NCBI RefSeq assembly: GCF_001561995.1 | Contig: NZ_LLWC01000004.1 | Location: forward strand, 55,959-119,958 | Length of the DNA stretch: 64,000 bases | Source of the DNA: Polycladidibacter hongkongensis | GTDB lineage: Bacteria > Pseudomonadota > Alphaproteobacteria > Rhizobiales > Stappiaceae | Direction of reading: 5' to 3' | Part shown: piece after piece, positions 43,207-52,422 of the stretch | How positions within the stretch are numbered: the stretch's first letter is position 1 | How the letters are laid out: each line of letters begins with the position of its first letter | Made by a program: the position numbers and the translations under genes | Notes under the pieces: model-generated | Database searches by the model: none | What the model was told of the DNA's origin: nothing | Seen by the model: only the letters and a program-made list of their open reading frames with translations

Positions 43207-44045
43207 TTGAACTTGGCCACCATGTCTTTGATGCCGGGAATGGTTTCTACCTGATAGGCGTGGGTCGGCTGGAAATATTGCTTCAAAGAGCGTTGGCTGA
43301 GCCCGCCCAAAATAGTGAAGTAATACATCTCGTAGCCCGGCAACACAGCGCAAGGATGATAGCCTTTATCGAGGCAAATCGTGGAACCATCGACAATATG
43401 GTAGGCGTCGCCCGGTTCGTTATCGACCCGCTGCAGCATTTGCACGCCAGAGCCCCAGTTCGGGCGAAAACGGAAGTTGTAGGTCTCGTCGTGGCGGGTT
43501 TCGTCGGGCAAACGATCCGTATCATGCTTGTGACTCGGGAAACCAGACCAACCACCTTGCCCAACAGTAAACAGCTCACTCACAAGCAGTCGGCCAACTT
43601 TGCCATGCTGCTTTTGGCCAAGTATGTGTTTGATTTTGCGATGGGTCTTGGTGTCATCAGAGCCATATTGAACCAGATCGAGTTCATCAGCACGGACATC
43701 GAATGGCTCCAGTACCTTGTCGTAGCTCGCGCCTGCGATGAAGGTTTCGGTTTCGTCCGATACGCAGCTAATGGTTACTTTCGCGCCAACGGGAATGTAG
43801 ACGCCCTCCGGCTCACCATCCCAAACGTCAACTCCGCGGTTGCCGACAGAAGAATAGTGTATGCCTTCCACTTCAATATCAACTGAGCCGGTTGCTGGCA
43901 CAATGCAGGTTTCGTAGCCCGGGACCTGATAATGGAACGCCTCGCCCTTTTTCAGTTTAACGATGTTGAAATAGTTCAGCGGCACGCAAGCATTATCAGC
44001 GTCCACGATCGGCTTGTTTTGGTTGTCATAGGGTGCGATATGCAT
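43203..44045 (-). CDS. iolB: 5-deoxy-glucuronate isomerase
   Basis: 280 residues of the KduI/IolB cupin family. Typical blocks are GWSGFPSHKHD (metal-binding histidines), ETYNFRF, YHPCAVLPGYEMYYFTIL and the C-terminal RSLKQYFQPTHAYQ. It converts 5-deoxy-glucuronate to 2-deoxy-5-keto-gluconate. AAGGA precedes the ATG. Five bases separate it from iolC. Confidence 0.95.
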   Translation of the reverse strand: MHIAPYDNQNKPIVDADNACVPLNYFNIVKLKKGEAFHYQVPGYETCIVPATGSVDIEVEGIHYSSVGNRGVDVWDGEPEGVYIPVGAKVTISCVSDETETFIAGASYDKVLEPFDVRADELDLVQYGSDDTKTHRKIKHILGQKQHGKVGRLLVSELFTVGQGGWSGFPSHKHDTDRLPDETRHDETYNFRFRPNWGSGVQMLQRVDNEPGDAYHIVDGSTICLDKGYHPCAVLPGYEMYYFTILGGLSQRSLKQYFQPTHAYQVETIPGIKDMVAKFK

Positions 44046-44050
44046 ACTGT

Positions 44051-45070
44051 TTATCCTTGCGAAAGCATGTCTTCTAATTGGTTTGCGGCGATTGGAGCGC
44101 TGGGGCCGGGATGGGTTGCTAAAAACTCATCCAGTTCTGCGGTTGTGGGCATTGCAGGTGCGCAGCCGACCCGCCCAACGACGATTGATGCGCAGGCCGA
44201 GCCTCGTAACACTGCCTCTTGCACTGGCAGTCCAGCGGCAAGCGCGGCAATAAAGCCCCCCATAAAGCTGTCGCCGGCGCCGGTGGGCTTAAGTGCGGTT
44301 ACCGGGTAAATACCGGTTTTGATTTCCTCGCCATTCGCAAATGTTATCGCGCCATGCTCGCCCATCTTATAGACAACAATTGCCGCGCCATTTCTTGCCA
44401 GTTCCCGCGCCTTGCTCAGCCCTTTACTGTAATCTCCGGCCATGAAACCGAACTCGACATCATTGCCTATGATAATGTCGCAGAGCGCCGCCGCTCGCGA
44501 GTAGGTTTGTGCAGCAATCTGAGCAGAGGGCCAGCTGTACGGGCGGTAATCCACGTCAAAGATCAGCGGCATTCCAGAGGCTTTGGCCAGCTCAAATGCG
44601 CGGAAACAGGCACTACGAGAAGGCTCTGCCGCCAGCACTGTTCCTGTGGTGATCAAGGCAGCGTAAGCGCTGAAATCTACCGCATCGATATCCTCAAGGC
44701 TCATTTGGAAATCGGCAGCACCGTTGCGGTAGATTACCGATTGGTGATCTTCCACCCGTGTTTCAACTACGGCAAATGTGTTGCGATATTCGCCGCCGAT
44801 TGTTGTTACGTGCGTGTGATCAATGCCATATTTGCGCAGCTCGTTGATGGAGAAGCGACCAATGGCATCGTCGGCAACGCGTGTAACGAGTGCAGTTTTG
44901 CCCCCATGTTTGGTGAGTGCGACCGCTATATTTGCTGAAGACCCGCCAAGACAGCTGAAAAACTGCGTTGCCTCTTCGGTTTTTGTTCCCGGTGGATCAG
45001 GATAGATATCCATACCCGCGCGGCCAATGATGAGGAAGTTGTTTTCACTCAGCCTAGCAAGGGAGGTCAT
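44051..45070 (-). CDS. iolC: 5-dehydro-2-deoxygluconokinase
   Basis: 339 residues of the PfkB/ribokinase family: FLIIGRAGMDIYPDPPG and FSCLGGSSANIAVALTKHGG at the N-terminus, and the ATP/catalytic motif PTGAGDSFMGGFIAAL. The DYRPYSW block is typical of IolC. It phosphorylates 2-deoxy-5-keto-gluconate at C6. The start overlaps the stop of the oxygenase gene by four bases, so the frame open to 45220 is not used. Confidence 0.94.
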   Translation of the reverse strand: MTSLARLSENNFLIIGRAGMDIYPDPPGTKTEEATQFFSCLGGSSANIAVALTKHGGKTALVTRVADDAIGRFSINELRKYGIDHTHVTTIGGEYRNTFAVVETRVEDHQSVIYRNGAADFQMSLEDIDAVDFSAYAALITTGTVLAAEPSRSACFRAFELAKASGMPLIFDVDYRPYSWPSAQIAAQTYSRAAALCDIIIGNDVEFGFMAGDYSKGLSKARELARNGAAIVVYKMGEHGAITFANGEEIKTGIYPVTALKPTGAGDSFMGGFIAALAAGLPVQEAVLRGSACASIVVGRVGCAPAMPTTAELDEFLATHPGPSAPIAANQLEDMLSQG

Positions 45071-45906
45071 TTGCGCCCCTCGGTATTTCCGGCCTTTGCA
45101 GCATCCAGGACTTCTGGATAAGGGTAGTTCAGGCCAAGAAGCTGGCGCATATCTGGGCTGGCAGCTTCTATAAATTCGCTCGGCAATGCTGCCGGCATGT
45201 CTTCCATGGGCTTTACCCACTTTGGCAAGTACTGGATGAGAATGGCGCTGCGATCATGGTTGGCTTTATTTGGCATCGCGCAGTGCCACGTTACCCCGTA
45301 AAACAAGGCAACATCGCCCGGTTCACCGGTCATGCGTTCACACCGTTCAAAGAAGTTGTCCGTAGCTGTTGGGTAGCGCAGCTCCTTTTGGCTCCCGGGC
45401 ACATAGCCGGTAGCGCCACTGGCCTCGGTGAAGGGATCAAGCAGAATCGAGACCTGCGCGTTCATTGGGAACGAGCCATTCAGGCCAACTGGATGACTTT
45501 CTGGCCGGTGAAAATCCCAGTAAGGGTAATCCACATGAGGCTCCTGACCGGGGCCGCCCGGCAGGATGCGGTTTGCAGCGATAGAGCCCATGATAAACTC
45601 TGTGCCCAAAAATGAGCGCAGGATGTTCATCAAAACCGGATGTGCGGCCATGCGCGAAAATATTTCGCCTTTGGCAAGCAGATTCCATACGCGGCGTTGT
45701 AGGTTCAATGCCCCATCTTCGGCCGCCTGCCCTTGGAAATGAGTGACTTTGTCGCCATCTCCTTCCGAATGCGCCATTACGATTGCACGCGCCTCAGCGA
45801 TTTCTTCTTTGGAAAACAGGCCCGAAATTCCCACGGCGCCGCCGCCATGCAGAAGCTCTTCAACAATAGCTTCGGGAGTTGCAGTTTCAGCTGTAAAACG
45901 ACGCAT
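45067..45906 (-). CDS. PhyH-type Fe(II)/2-oxoglutarate dioxygenase inside the inositol operon
   Basis: 279 residues of the phytanoyl-CoA dioxygenase family. The iron triad is His124 and Asp126 (HVDYPYWD) with His208 (TWHCAMPN), and Arg219 is placed to bind 2-oxoglutarate (NHDRSAILIQY). GASGATGYVPGS is the usual mid-barrel block. It lies between iolD and iolC, overlapping iolC by four bases, with AAGGGG before its ATG, so it is clearly cotranscribed. No step of the standard inositol pathway needs an oxygenase. Oxidative removal of a methyl or other group from an inositol derivative is one possible role; this is a guess. Confidence 0.88.
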   Translation of the reverse strand: MRRFTAETATPEAIVEELLHGGGAVGISGLFSKEEIAEARAIVMAHSEGDGDKVTHFQGQAAEDGALNLQRRVWNLLAKGEIFSRMAAHPVLMNILRSFLGTEFIMGSIAANRILPGGPGQEPHVDYPYWDFHRPESHPVGLNGSFPMNAQVSILLDPFTEASGATGYVPGSQKELRYPTATDNFFERCERMTGEPGDVALFYGVTWHCAMPNKANHDRSAILIQYLPKWVKPMEDMPAALPSEFIEAASPDMRQLLGLNYPYPEVLDAAKAGNTEGRK

Positions 45907-45907
45907 G

Positions 45908-47782
45908 TTATACCCCTTTGCGTTGTTGAGGGCGGATGGATTCTATCTCTACGTGGGCCTTGTGCACCTTGTCGCTTTTGCTGATGTGTGGTGTGCCCAC
46001 TTCCCACCAAGTGTGGCCTTCAGTGGTCCAGCCGTTGTAAGGATCGACCTGCATGCAGATGATATGCGTACGGTCACTTTGCTTGGCGCGTTTAAAGGCT
46101 TCACCCAGCTCTTGTGGAGTGGCGACTGTTTCTGCAATCGCGCCCATTGCGCGGGCGTGTGCTTCAAAGTCGACCGCAAATGGTTGTGGTACGGTGGGGC
46201 AATCGGCAATCAGATTGTTAAAGCTCTCGTTGCCGGTATTGTTTTGGAGTTTGTTGATAACAGCGAACCCGCCGTTATCGAGCACAAGTATGATGAGTTT
46301 CTTTTGGCTCAAGACAGAAGAGTAGATATCGGAATTCATTAGTAGATACGAACCATCGCCAACGAAAACGATGGTGTCCGCGTCTGGCTCTCGCTCGCTT
46401 TGGGCGATTTTTGCTCCCCAGCCGCCAGCAATTTCATAGCCCATGCAAGAGAAGCCGAATTCAACATCAACGGTGCCAACATCAAGTGTGCGCCAATTGG
46501 CCGTGACTTCAGCGGGCAGCCCTCCAGCCGCAGTGACCACGCGGTCGCGCTTATCACAAAGCGCATTTACAACGCCGATGGCCTGCGCGTATGAATTGGG
46601 ACGGTTCTTATCGGTGCTTACATTGTCGGCAACGTAGGCATCCCATTTGACTCGCTCAGCTTTCGCTAGGTTTGTCCAGTCCGCCGGTGCTGAATAGTCG
46701 TTAATGGCGTCGCCTAGGGCACCAAGTGCAAGTTTTGCATCTCCAACAATTGGCAAGGCCATATGCTTGCCCGCGTCATGCCTTGCTGCATTGATCGAGA
46801 TAAACTGCGCGTCCATCGCAAACGCCGCCCAAGAGCCAGTTGTAAAATCCTGCAGGCGGGTGCCAACAGCGACAATCACATCCGCCTGCTTCGCGATCGC
46901 ATTTGCACTGTCTGAGCCGGTAACACCTATCGGACCGATATTGAGCGCATGCTCTGCTGTGAGGTTTGCACGGCCAGCGATGGTTTCCACAATGGGGATC
47001 TGGTGCGCTTCTGCAAAAGCGGTGAGTTCGTCCACGGCTTGGGAATACTGAACCCCGCCACCTGCAATCAGCATTGGCCGCTCTGCCGTTTTCAGCAAGG
47101 CTGCGGCCTGTGCAATCTCGCAAGTATCCGCGGCTTGGCGGCGAATGCGATGGACTTTTTGTTTAAAGAAACTCTCCGGATAGGCATAGGTCCAGCCTTG
47201 TACATCCTGCGGCAAGCCAAGAAACGCAGGGCCACAATCCGCAGGGTCCAGCATGGTTGCCAAAGCGGCAGGCAAGGACTGAATAATCTGTGCCGGGTGG
47301 CTGATACGATCCCAGTAGCGCACCACTGGCTTGAAGGCATCATTTACACCGAACGTGGGGTCGTTGAAATTTTCCATCTGCTGCAAGACCGGGTCCGGCA
47401 AGCGTGTGAGAAAGGTGTCACCGCATAGAAGCAGCATGGGCAGGCGATTTGCATGTGCAAGTGCCGCCGAGGTAACAAGGTTTGAAGTGCCGGGTCCTGC
47501 GCTTGCTGTACAGAACATAAAGCGCTGGCGCAGCTTCTGCTTGGCGTAGGCGGCCGCGGCAAAGCCCATGCTCTGCTCGTTTTGACCCCGGTAGAGTGGC
47601 AGCTCCTGCTTGTATTCGTAGAGCGCTTCACCAAGACAGGTGACATTGCCATGCCCGAAGATGCCAAAACCACCGCCGCAGAGGCGCACTTCCTCGCCAT
47701 CAATCTCAATAAACTGATTGGCCAAATATCTGACTATTGCCTGAGCTGTTGTTAGCTCGACAGTTTTATCGTTTGCGGACAT
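45908..47782 (-). CDS. iolD: 3D-(3,5/4)-trihydroxycyclohexane-1,2-dione hydrolase
   Basis: 624 residues of the thiamine-diphosphate enzyme superfamily: FGHGNVTCLGEAL, the catalytic glutamate region YRGQNEQSMGFAA, FCTASAGPGTSN, and the ThDP motif from GDGSYLLMNSDIYSS to NNGGFAVIN. It opens the ring of the diketone to give 5-deoxy-glucuronate. GGAGGAAG precedes the ATG at 47782; the frame upstream is rejected. First gene of the minus-strand operon, 148 bases from the palindromic operator. Confidence 0.95.
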   Translation of the reverse strand: MSANDKTVELTTAQAIVRYLANQFIEIDGEEVRLCGGGFGIFGHGNVTCLGEALYEYKQELPLYRGQNEQSMGFAAAAYAKQKLRQRFMFCTASAGPGTSNLVTSAALAHANRLPMLLLCGDTFLTRLPDPVLQQMENFNDPTFGVNDAFKPVVRYWDRISHPAQIIQSLPAALATMLDPADCGPAFLGLPQDVQGWTYAYPESFFKQKVHRIRRQAADTCEIAQAAALLKTAERPMLIAGGGVQYSQAVDELTAFAEAHQIPIVETIAGRANLTAEHALNIGPIGVTGSDSANAIAKQADVIVAVGTRLQDFTTGSWAAFAMDAQFISINAARHDAGKHMALPIVGDAKLALGALGDAINDYSAPADWTNLAKAERVKWDAYVADNVSTDKNRPNSYAQAIGVVNALCDKRDRVVTAAGGLPAEVTANWRTLDVGTVDVEFGFSCMGYEIAGGWGAKIAQSEREPDADTIVFVGDGSYLLMNSDIYSSVLSQKKLIILVLDNGGFAVINKLQNNTGNESFNNLIADCPTVPQPFAVDFEAHARAMGAIAETVATPQELGEAFKRAKQSDRTHIICMQVDPYNGWTTEGHTWWEVGTPHISKSDKVHKAHVEIESIRPQQRKGV

Positions 47783-47929
47783 GTCTTCCTCCCACAACGG
47801 TAAACCGTTGCCCCTTACCAGCAAGGGGTCCTCGAATGCGTTGAGCAGCTATCCCTGAAGTCTGCTCATCTGAAAAACCGTGAAGACGTCGATTAGCTAT
47901 TGACGCCTCGTTGATTCAGAGGATACATA

Positions 47930-47949
47930 ATTTGCAACCGGTTGCAAAT
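47930..47949. promoter_or_regulatory. Perfect 20-base palindrome, probable LacI-family (IolR) operator 1
   Basis: Core TTGCAACCGGTTGCAA extended to 20 bases by AT pairs. It lies in the divergent region between iolD and the first dehydrogenase gene, 23 bases from the latter. The same 16-base core recurs at 52316. The central CCGG flanked by TTGCAA is the usual LacI-family operator style. Confidence 0.8.
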
Positions 47950-47972
47950 AGAAATGGTTGGGAGGCCAAAAT

Positions 47973-49088
47973 TTGCAAAAATTAGGGATAGGAATCGTTG
48001 GTGGGGGCTATATGGGCAAAGCGCATGCTGTTGCAATGCGTGCGGTTGCTTCGGTGTTTGATTGCCCCTTGCGTCCTGTGCTTGAGCGCGTCTGTGCTAC
48101 AACTGTGCAAAGCGCAAGTAACTACAAAAAAGCTTATGGCTTCAACACCATGACAACTGACTGGCGCGTGCTTGTAAATGATCCAAAGGTCGAGGCTATC
48201 ATCATTGCATCGCCACAAAAAACGCATCGCGAGATCGCTGAGGCCGCCCTTTCCCTAGGGAAGCCGGTGTTCTGCGAGAAGCCGTTGGGGGCTTCTTTGG
48301 CAGATGCAGAAGCGTTGGTTGCCTGTGCAAAGCGCACGGGAGCGGTCAATATGGTTGGGTTTAATTACATTCGCACGCCTGCAAGCCAATACGCGCGTAA
48401 GCTTATTGAAAGCGGCGCCTTGGGCGAAATCTATTGGTTTCGCGGTGAGCATACAGAAGACTTCCTAGCGGATCCGGCAATCCCTGCCAGCTGGCGCACG
48501 CAGGGGCTTGCAAACGGTGTCATGGGTGATTTGGCACCCCATATGGTCAATGCCGCTTTAGCGCTCATGGGGCCAATCGCCGAAGTTTGTGCGCGTCGTA
48601 GCACGGTGCACAAAAGCAGACCGCTTGATGGTGGTGAGCAAGAAGTAAGCAACGACGATCAGCTGCAGTTTATGTGCCGGTTTACCAATGGGGCCGATGG
48701 GCACCTGTTTTTCAGCCGCGTCGCGACAGGCCGTAAGATGGGCTATGCCTATGAGATAACAGGAACCAAAGGGGCGATACGGTTTGATCAAGAGGATCAA
48801 AACGCCCTGTGGCTGTATAAAGCAGAAGGGCCAGAAGTCGAGCGCGGTTTTCGTAAAATCCTGACAGGGCCAGCGCATCCGGATTATGGGGCATTTTGCC
48901 AAGGGCCTGGGCATGGCACCGGCTATCAAGATCAGATCATCATAGAAGCGCGCGACTTTTTACAAGCAATTCATAGTGGAATCAGTCTCTGGCCAACATT
49001 TGCCGATGGTTTGGAGGTCTCCCAAGTGCTGGCTGCCGCTGAGCAATCTCATGCCAGTGGTCGCTGGCAACCAGTTTTTCCAGAATGA
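47973..49088 (+). CDS. Gfo/Idh/MocA-family dehydrogenase of the inositol locus
   Basis: 371 residues from a TTG at 47973, chosen because GGGAGG lies eight bases before it; another TTG at 47958 would swallow that site. N-terminal LGIGIVGGGYMGKAHAVAM is the Rossmann motif and CEKPLGASLADAE carries the catalytic lysine. NGVMGDLAPHMVNAA is the catalytic-domain block. Members in inositol loci oxidise scyllo-inositol or other inositol isomers, or 3-keto sugars. The isomer is not evident. Confidence 0.87.
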   Translation: MQKLGIGIVGGGYMGKAHAVAMRAVASVFDCPLRPVLERVCATTVQSASNYKKAYGFNTMTTDWRVLVNDPKVEAIIIASPQKTHREIAEAALSLGKPVFCEKPLGASLADAEALVACAKRTGAVNMVGFNYIRTPASQYARKLIESGALGEIYWFRGEHTEDFLADPAIPASWRTQGLANGVMGDLAPHMVNAALALMGPIAEVCARRSTVHKSRPLDGGEQEVSNDDQLQFMCRFTNGADGHLFFSRVATGRKMGYAYEITGTKGAIRFDQEDQNALWLYKAEGPEVERGFRKILTGPAHPDYGAFCQGPGHGTGYQDQIIIEARDFLQAIHSGISLWPTFADGLEVSQVLAAAEQSHASGRWQPVFPE

Positions 49089-49104
49089 GTGAACGAGGAA
49101 TAAA

Positions 49105-50001
49105 ATGTCCATCAGAATTGGCAATGCCCCCTGCTCTTGGGGTGTCGAGTTTGCAAATGATCCACGTAATCCAGCTTGGGAAACCGTTCTTCAGCAATGT
49201 GCGGCCGCAGGGTACAAAGGCATTGAGCTGGGCCCGGTCGGTTTCATGCCGGAAGACCCGGCGCAGTTGGCGGATGCGCTTGCAAAGCACGACCTTGAGC
49301 TAATCGGTGGTGTTGTTTTTCGTGCTTTCCACGATGCAGCGCAGTGGGATGACGTCATGGATGGGGCCGTACGAACCTGTAAAGCGTTGAAAGCCCATGG
49401 TGCACAGCATCTTGTTTTAATTGACTCCATTTCCCCTCGTCGTGCGCCGACAGCAGGTCGCGCTGCCGAAGCCGAGCAGATGGATAAGGCCGAGTGGGCG
49501 GCATATCGCGATCGCCTCGCGACCATCGCCAAGCTGGGTACGGAAGATTATGGCCTAACTGTCGGGATCCATGCACATGCTGCCGGCTTTATGGACTTTG
49601 AACCTGAGTTAGAGCGCCTTTTGGATGAAGTTGACGAGAGTATCTTAAAGATTTGCTTTGATACCGGCCACCATTCTTACGCCGGATTTGATCCGGTAGC
49701 ATTTATGGAGCGCCACATCGGGCGGATATCCTACATGCACTTTAAAGACATTGATCCAGTCGTAAAAGCGGACGTCATCGCTAAGCGGACCGGTTTTTAT
49801 GAAGCATGTGGGCAGGGCATTTTCTGTAATCTGGGTCAAGGAGATGTGAACTTCCCCAAAGTTCGTGAGCTGCTTGTAGCTAACGGGTTTAAGGGGTGGT
49901 GCACCGTTGAGCAGGATTGTGATCCGACACTTGATGTGAATCCGGTTGATGATGCACTTTCAAACCGTAAATATTTAGAATCTATCGGTTTTTCAAACTG
50001 A
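49105..50001 (+). CDS. iolE: myo-Inosose-2 dehydratase
   Basis: 298 residues of the xylose-isomerase-like TIM-barrel family. It begins with IGNAPCSWGVEF, the IolE signature, and has GYKGIELGPVGFMP, the metal-binding KICFDTGHHSYAG and ISYMHFKD. It dehydrates scyllo-inosose to the diketone used by IolD. CGAGGAA precedes the ATG. It is in one plus-strand operon with the two dehydrogenases. Confidence 0.94.
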   Translation: MSIRIGNAPCSWGVEFANDPRNPAWETVLQQCAAAGYKGIELGPVGFMPEDPAQLADALAKHDLELIGGVVFRAFHDAAQWDDVMDGAVRTCKALKAHGAQHLVLIDSISPRRAPTAGRAAEAEQMDKAEWAAYRDRLATIAKLGTEDYGLTVGIHAHAAGFMDFEPELERLLDEVDESILKICFDTGHHSYAGFDPVAFMERHIGRISYMHFKDIDPVVKADVIAKRTGFYEACGQGIFCNLGQGDVNFPKVRELLVANGFKGWCTVEQDCDPTLDVNPVDDALSNRKYLESIGFSN

Positions 50002-50022
50002 TCGCCTCAGGAGGATTGTGAA

Positions 50023-51180
50023 ATGACGAAATTGAAATGGGGTATGATCGGTGGCGGCGAGGGGTCGCAAATCGGCCCTGCGCACCGCTTAGGTTCGGGC
50101 CTAGATGGTTTGTTCGAGTTTACAGCTGGCGCGCTGGATCATCGCCCCGATGCCGGGCGCGAGTATGGCCAGCGTCTGGGACTTGCTAAGGATCGCGCCT
50201 ACGGTGATTGGCGGGAAATGCTGGCAGGTGAAAGGGCGAGGGAGGATAGGATCGACCTTGTAACCGTAGCGACACCTAATAACACCCACTTTGAAATAAC
50301 CAAGGTCTTTCTCGAGGCCGGATTTCACGTACTCTGTGAAAAGCCGATGACCATGAGCGTGGAAGAGGGCGAAGAGATCGTCAAAATTGCCGAGAAAACT
50401 GGGCAGATTTGCGCCGTGAACTATGGCTACACCGGTTACTCGCTTGTGCGGCATATGAAAGCGATGGTTGCGCGCGGGGATCTTGGTAAGATCCGCTTGG
50501 TGAAGGCGGAGTTTGCACATGGTCATCACGCTGATGCGGCGGATGCTGATAACCCGCGTGTTCGCTGGCGGTATGACCCAAAGCAGGCAGGTGTCTCCGC
50601 GCAGTTTGCAGATTGCGGTATTCATGCACTGCATATGGCGAGCTTTGTTGTCGGGCAAGAGGTCGAAAAGCTGTCGGCTGATTGTGTTTCCTGCATTGCT
50701 AGTCGCGAGCTGGAAGATGATGCAATGGTGAACTTCCGAATGGATGGGGGCGCAGTTGGTCGTTTGTGGACGTCGTCCGTCGCAATCGGTCGCCAGCACG
50801 GCCTAACCTTGCAAGTGTTCGGCGAAAAAGGAGGATTGAGATGGGCGCAGGAGCAACCAAATCAACTCCACTACATGCCTCTTGGAGAGCGTTTGCAAAT
50901 CATCGAGCGTGGTGAGGCTGGCCTATCGCCTGAGGCAGATCGTTCGACCCGTGTAACTATTGGTCATGCTGAGGGTATGCCACTCGCCTTTGCTAACATT
51001 TACAAGGACCTTGAGGAAGCGATCCGAGCAAGAAAAGAAGGTCGTAAAATGGATCAAGCCGCAGACCTGTATCCACGGGCCGAAGACGGTTTGCGCTCGA
51101 TGGCAGCGGTTGAGGCTGTGGCGCACTCGGGCAAGCAGGCAGGCTCTTGGGTTGACGCCCGCCCGCCAATGTTCCGTTAA
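50023..51180 (+). CDS. Gfo/Idh/MocA-family dehydrogenase (scyllo-inositol dehydrogenase-like)
   Basis: 385 residues. N-terminal MIGGGEGSQIGPAHRLG, catalytic-lysine block CEKPMTMSVEEGEE and QFADCGIHALHMASF in the catalytic domain. A long form of the family resembling the IolW/IolX or GFO-like enzymes seen in other inositol loci. It probably extends substrate range to another inositol stereoisomer. CAGGAGG precedes the start, and a terminator follows. Confidence 0.87.
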   Translation: MTKLKWGMIGGGEGSQIGPAHRLGSGLDGLFEFTAGALDHRPDAGREYGQRLGLAKDRAYGDWREMLAGERAREDRIDLVTVATPNNTHFEITKVFLEAGFHVLCEKPMTMSVEEGEEIVKIAEKTGQICAVNYGYTGYSLVRHMKAMVARGDLGKIRLVKAEFAHGHHADAADADNPRVRWRYDPKQAGVSAQFADCGIHALHMASFVVGQEVEKLSADCVSCIASRELEDDAMVNFRMDGGAVGRLWTSSVAIGRQHGLTLQVFGEKGGLRWAQEQPNQLHYMPLGERLQIIERGEAGLSPEADRSTRVTIGHAEGMPLAFANIYKDLEEAIRARKEGRKMDQAADLYPRAEDGLRSMAAVEAVAHSGKQAGSWVDARPPMFR

Positions 51181-51204
51181 CAAGGCAATATAACTGAGGG
51201 AAGG

Positions 51205-51226
51205 GGCGGCCGTGTGCCGCCTTTTT
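51205..51226 (+). terminator. Rho-independent terminator after the iolE operon
   Basis: GGCGGC, loop CGTGT, GCCGCC, then TTTTT. It lies between the dehydrogenase stop and the converging LacI gene. Confidence 0.8.
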
Positions 51227-51230
51227 CCTA

Positions 51231-52232
51231 TTAAATTCTGGGCTTCAAAGTGCCGCGCTCAATCATTTTACACGGAAAAAGGCGGGCCTCTGGATAGCGC
51301 TCAGGATCATCAAGCATTCCGGCTATGAGGTCGACCGAAGAATTTATAATTTCTTGTACCGGCTGGTGAATGGTCGACAGATTTATGTTCTCCCAACCCG
51401 CCATTTCCATATCATTCAATCCGATGATCCCAACATCGTCGGGGACTCCAAGGCCGTAGTCACGTAGGGCGCTCAGAGCGCCGATCGAGATTACATCATC
51501 ACCGCAAAAGTAAGCCTCGCAGGGTTCTCCAGCTGCTAGAAGCTCAAGCGTCTTTGCGCGTCCAGCCTCAAAACTATAATCAACACAATAGGATACTTCC
51601 GGCGTTATGTTAAAGCGATAGGAGAGCTCACGCTCAAATCCCGCAAGGCGGTCTTGCGTTGATGTCGCTTGGGCTGGGCCTCCTAAAAAACCGATGCGCT
51701 TGTAATCACGGGCCACCAGCTCTTCTGCTGCAAGTTGCCCGCATGCTAAATTGTCAATACCAACCACATGTACATGAGGCGCATTTGAGTAGCGCCCAAA
51801 TGAATGAACCACTGGCATGCGTGCTTCTCGAAAAGCCATGGCAAACTCAGGTGGCAGTGTTGAGGAGGCCACTACAACTCCGTCAACCGAGTATTGTTGC
51901 AGCATCCTTACCGAGTTTTGTGGGTCTGTTTCTTCAGAAAGATTTACAAGCAATGGCCGCAATCCGCGCGCCTGCAGGCCCTTGGTGAACAAGTCGAAGA
52001 CTTGCAGGAAAATCGGGTTGTGAAAGTTATTGGAAACTAGGCCAATCAAACTGGTTCGGCGTGTGGTCAGACTTCTCGCCAAAACGTTTGGACTGTAACC
52101 AAGCTCACTGGCTGCCTTTTCAACAAGGTGCCTAGTTTTGGCGGAAACGGACGCGCCCGGGGTGAAGGTTCGAGATACCGCAGATCTTGAAACTCCTGCT
52201 TTTTCAGCAACATCTTTAAGCGTAATCGCCAT
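51231..52232 (-). CDS. LacI-family repressor of inositol genes
   Basis: 333 residues. The N-terminal helix-turn-helix and hinge are textbook LacI (TLKDVAEKAGVSRSAVSRTF, then ELGYSPNVLARSLTTRRT). The periplasmic-binding-like effector domain follows, with GLVSNNFHNPIFLQVF, RIGFLGGP and IGLNDMEMA. It stands opposite the ABC transporter, and the operator-like palindrome lies between them. It probably represses the transporter, the plus-strand dehydrogenase/iolE operon and the iolD operon until an inositol intermediate is present. In other alphaproteobacteria IolR of this role is often a different family (RpiR), so the LacI type is worth noting. Confidence 0.93.
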   Translation of the reverse strand: MAITLKDVAEKAGVSRSAVSRTFTPGASVSAKTRHLVEKAASELGYSPNVLARSLTTRRTSLIGLVSNNFHNPIFLQVFDLFTKGLQARGLRPLLVNLSEETDPQNSVRMLQQYSVDGVVVASSTLPPEFAMAFREARMPVVHSFGRYSNAPHVHVVGIDNLACGQLAAEELVARDYKRIGFLGGPAQATSTQDRLAGFERELSYRFNITPEVSYCVDYSFEAGRAKTLELLAAGEPCEAYFCGDDVISIGALSALRDYGLGVPDDVGIIGLNDMEMAGWENINLSTIHQPVQEIINSSVDLIAGMLDDPERYPEARLFPCKMIERGTLKPRI

Positions 52233-52312
52233 TAATACATCCCGCTAGTCATGCGCCCGTTCTGGTTGATTGGGCTTTGTTTATAGGAGTGCATCTTAAA
52301 AAACAAAATTTG

Positions 52313-52334
52313 TTATTGCAACCGGTTGCAATAA
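52313..52334. promoter_or_regulatory. Perfect 22-base palindrome, probable LacI-family operator 2
   Basis: Same core TTGCAACCGGTTGCAA as at 47930, with perfect flanking TTA/TAA extension. It lies 80 bases before the repressor start and 89 before the binding-protein start, so it can control both directions. Confidence 0.85.
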
Positions 52335-52422
52335 TGCGAGACTCGTGCTTAGTTAAAAGTCGTAGTAGTACCTAGGAGGAGGTCTGCTGCAATCTATTTA
52401 TGTCACCGATGGGGAGGACGAG

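Noticed and set aside
45908..47782. Acetolactate synthase as identity of the ThDP enzyme
   Set aside because: Same superfamily, but the size, the N-terminal FGHGNV block and the iol context fit IolD.
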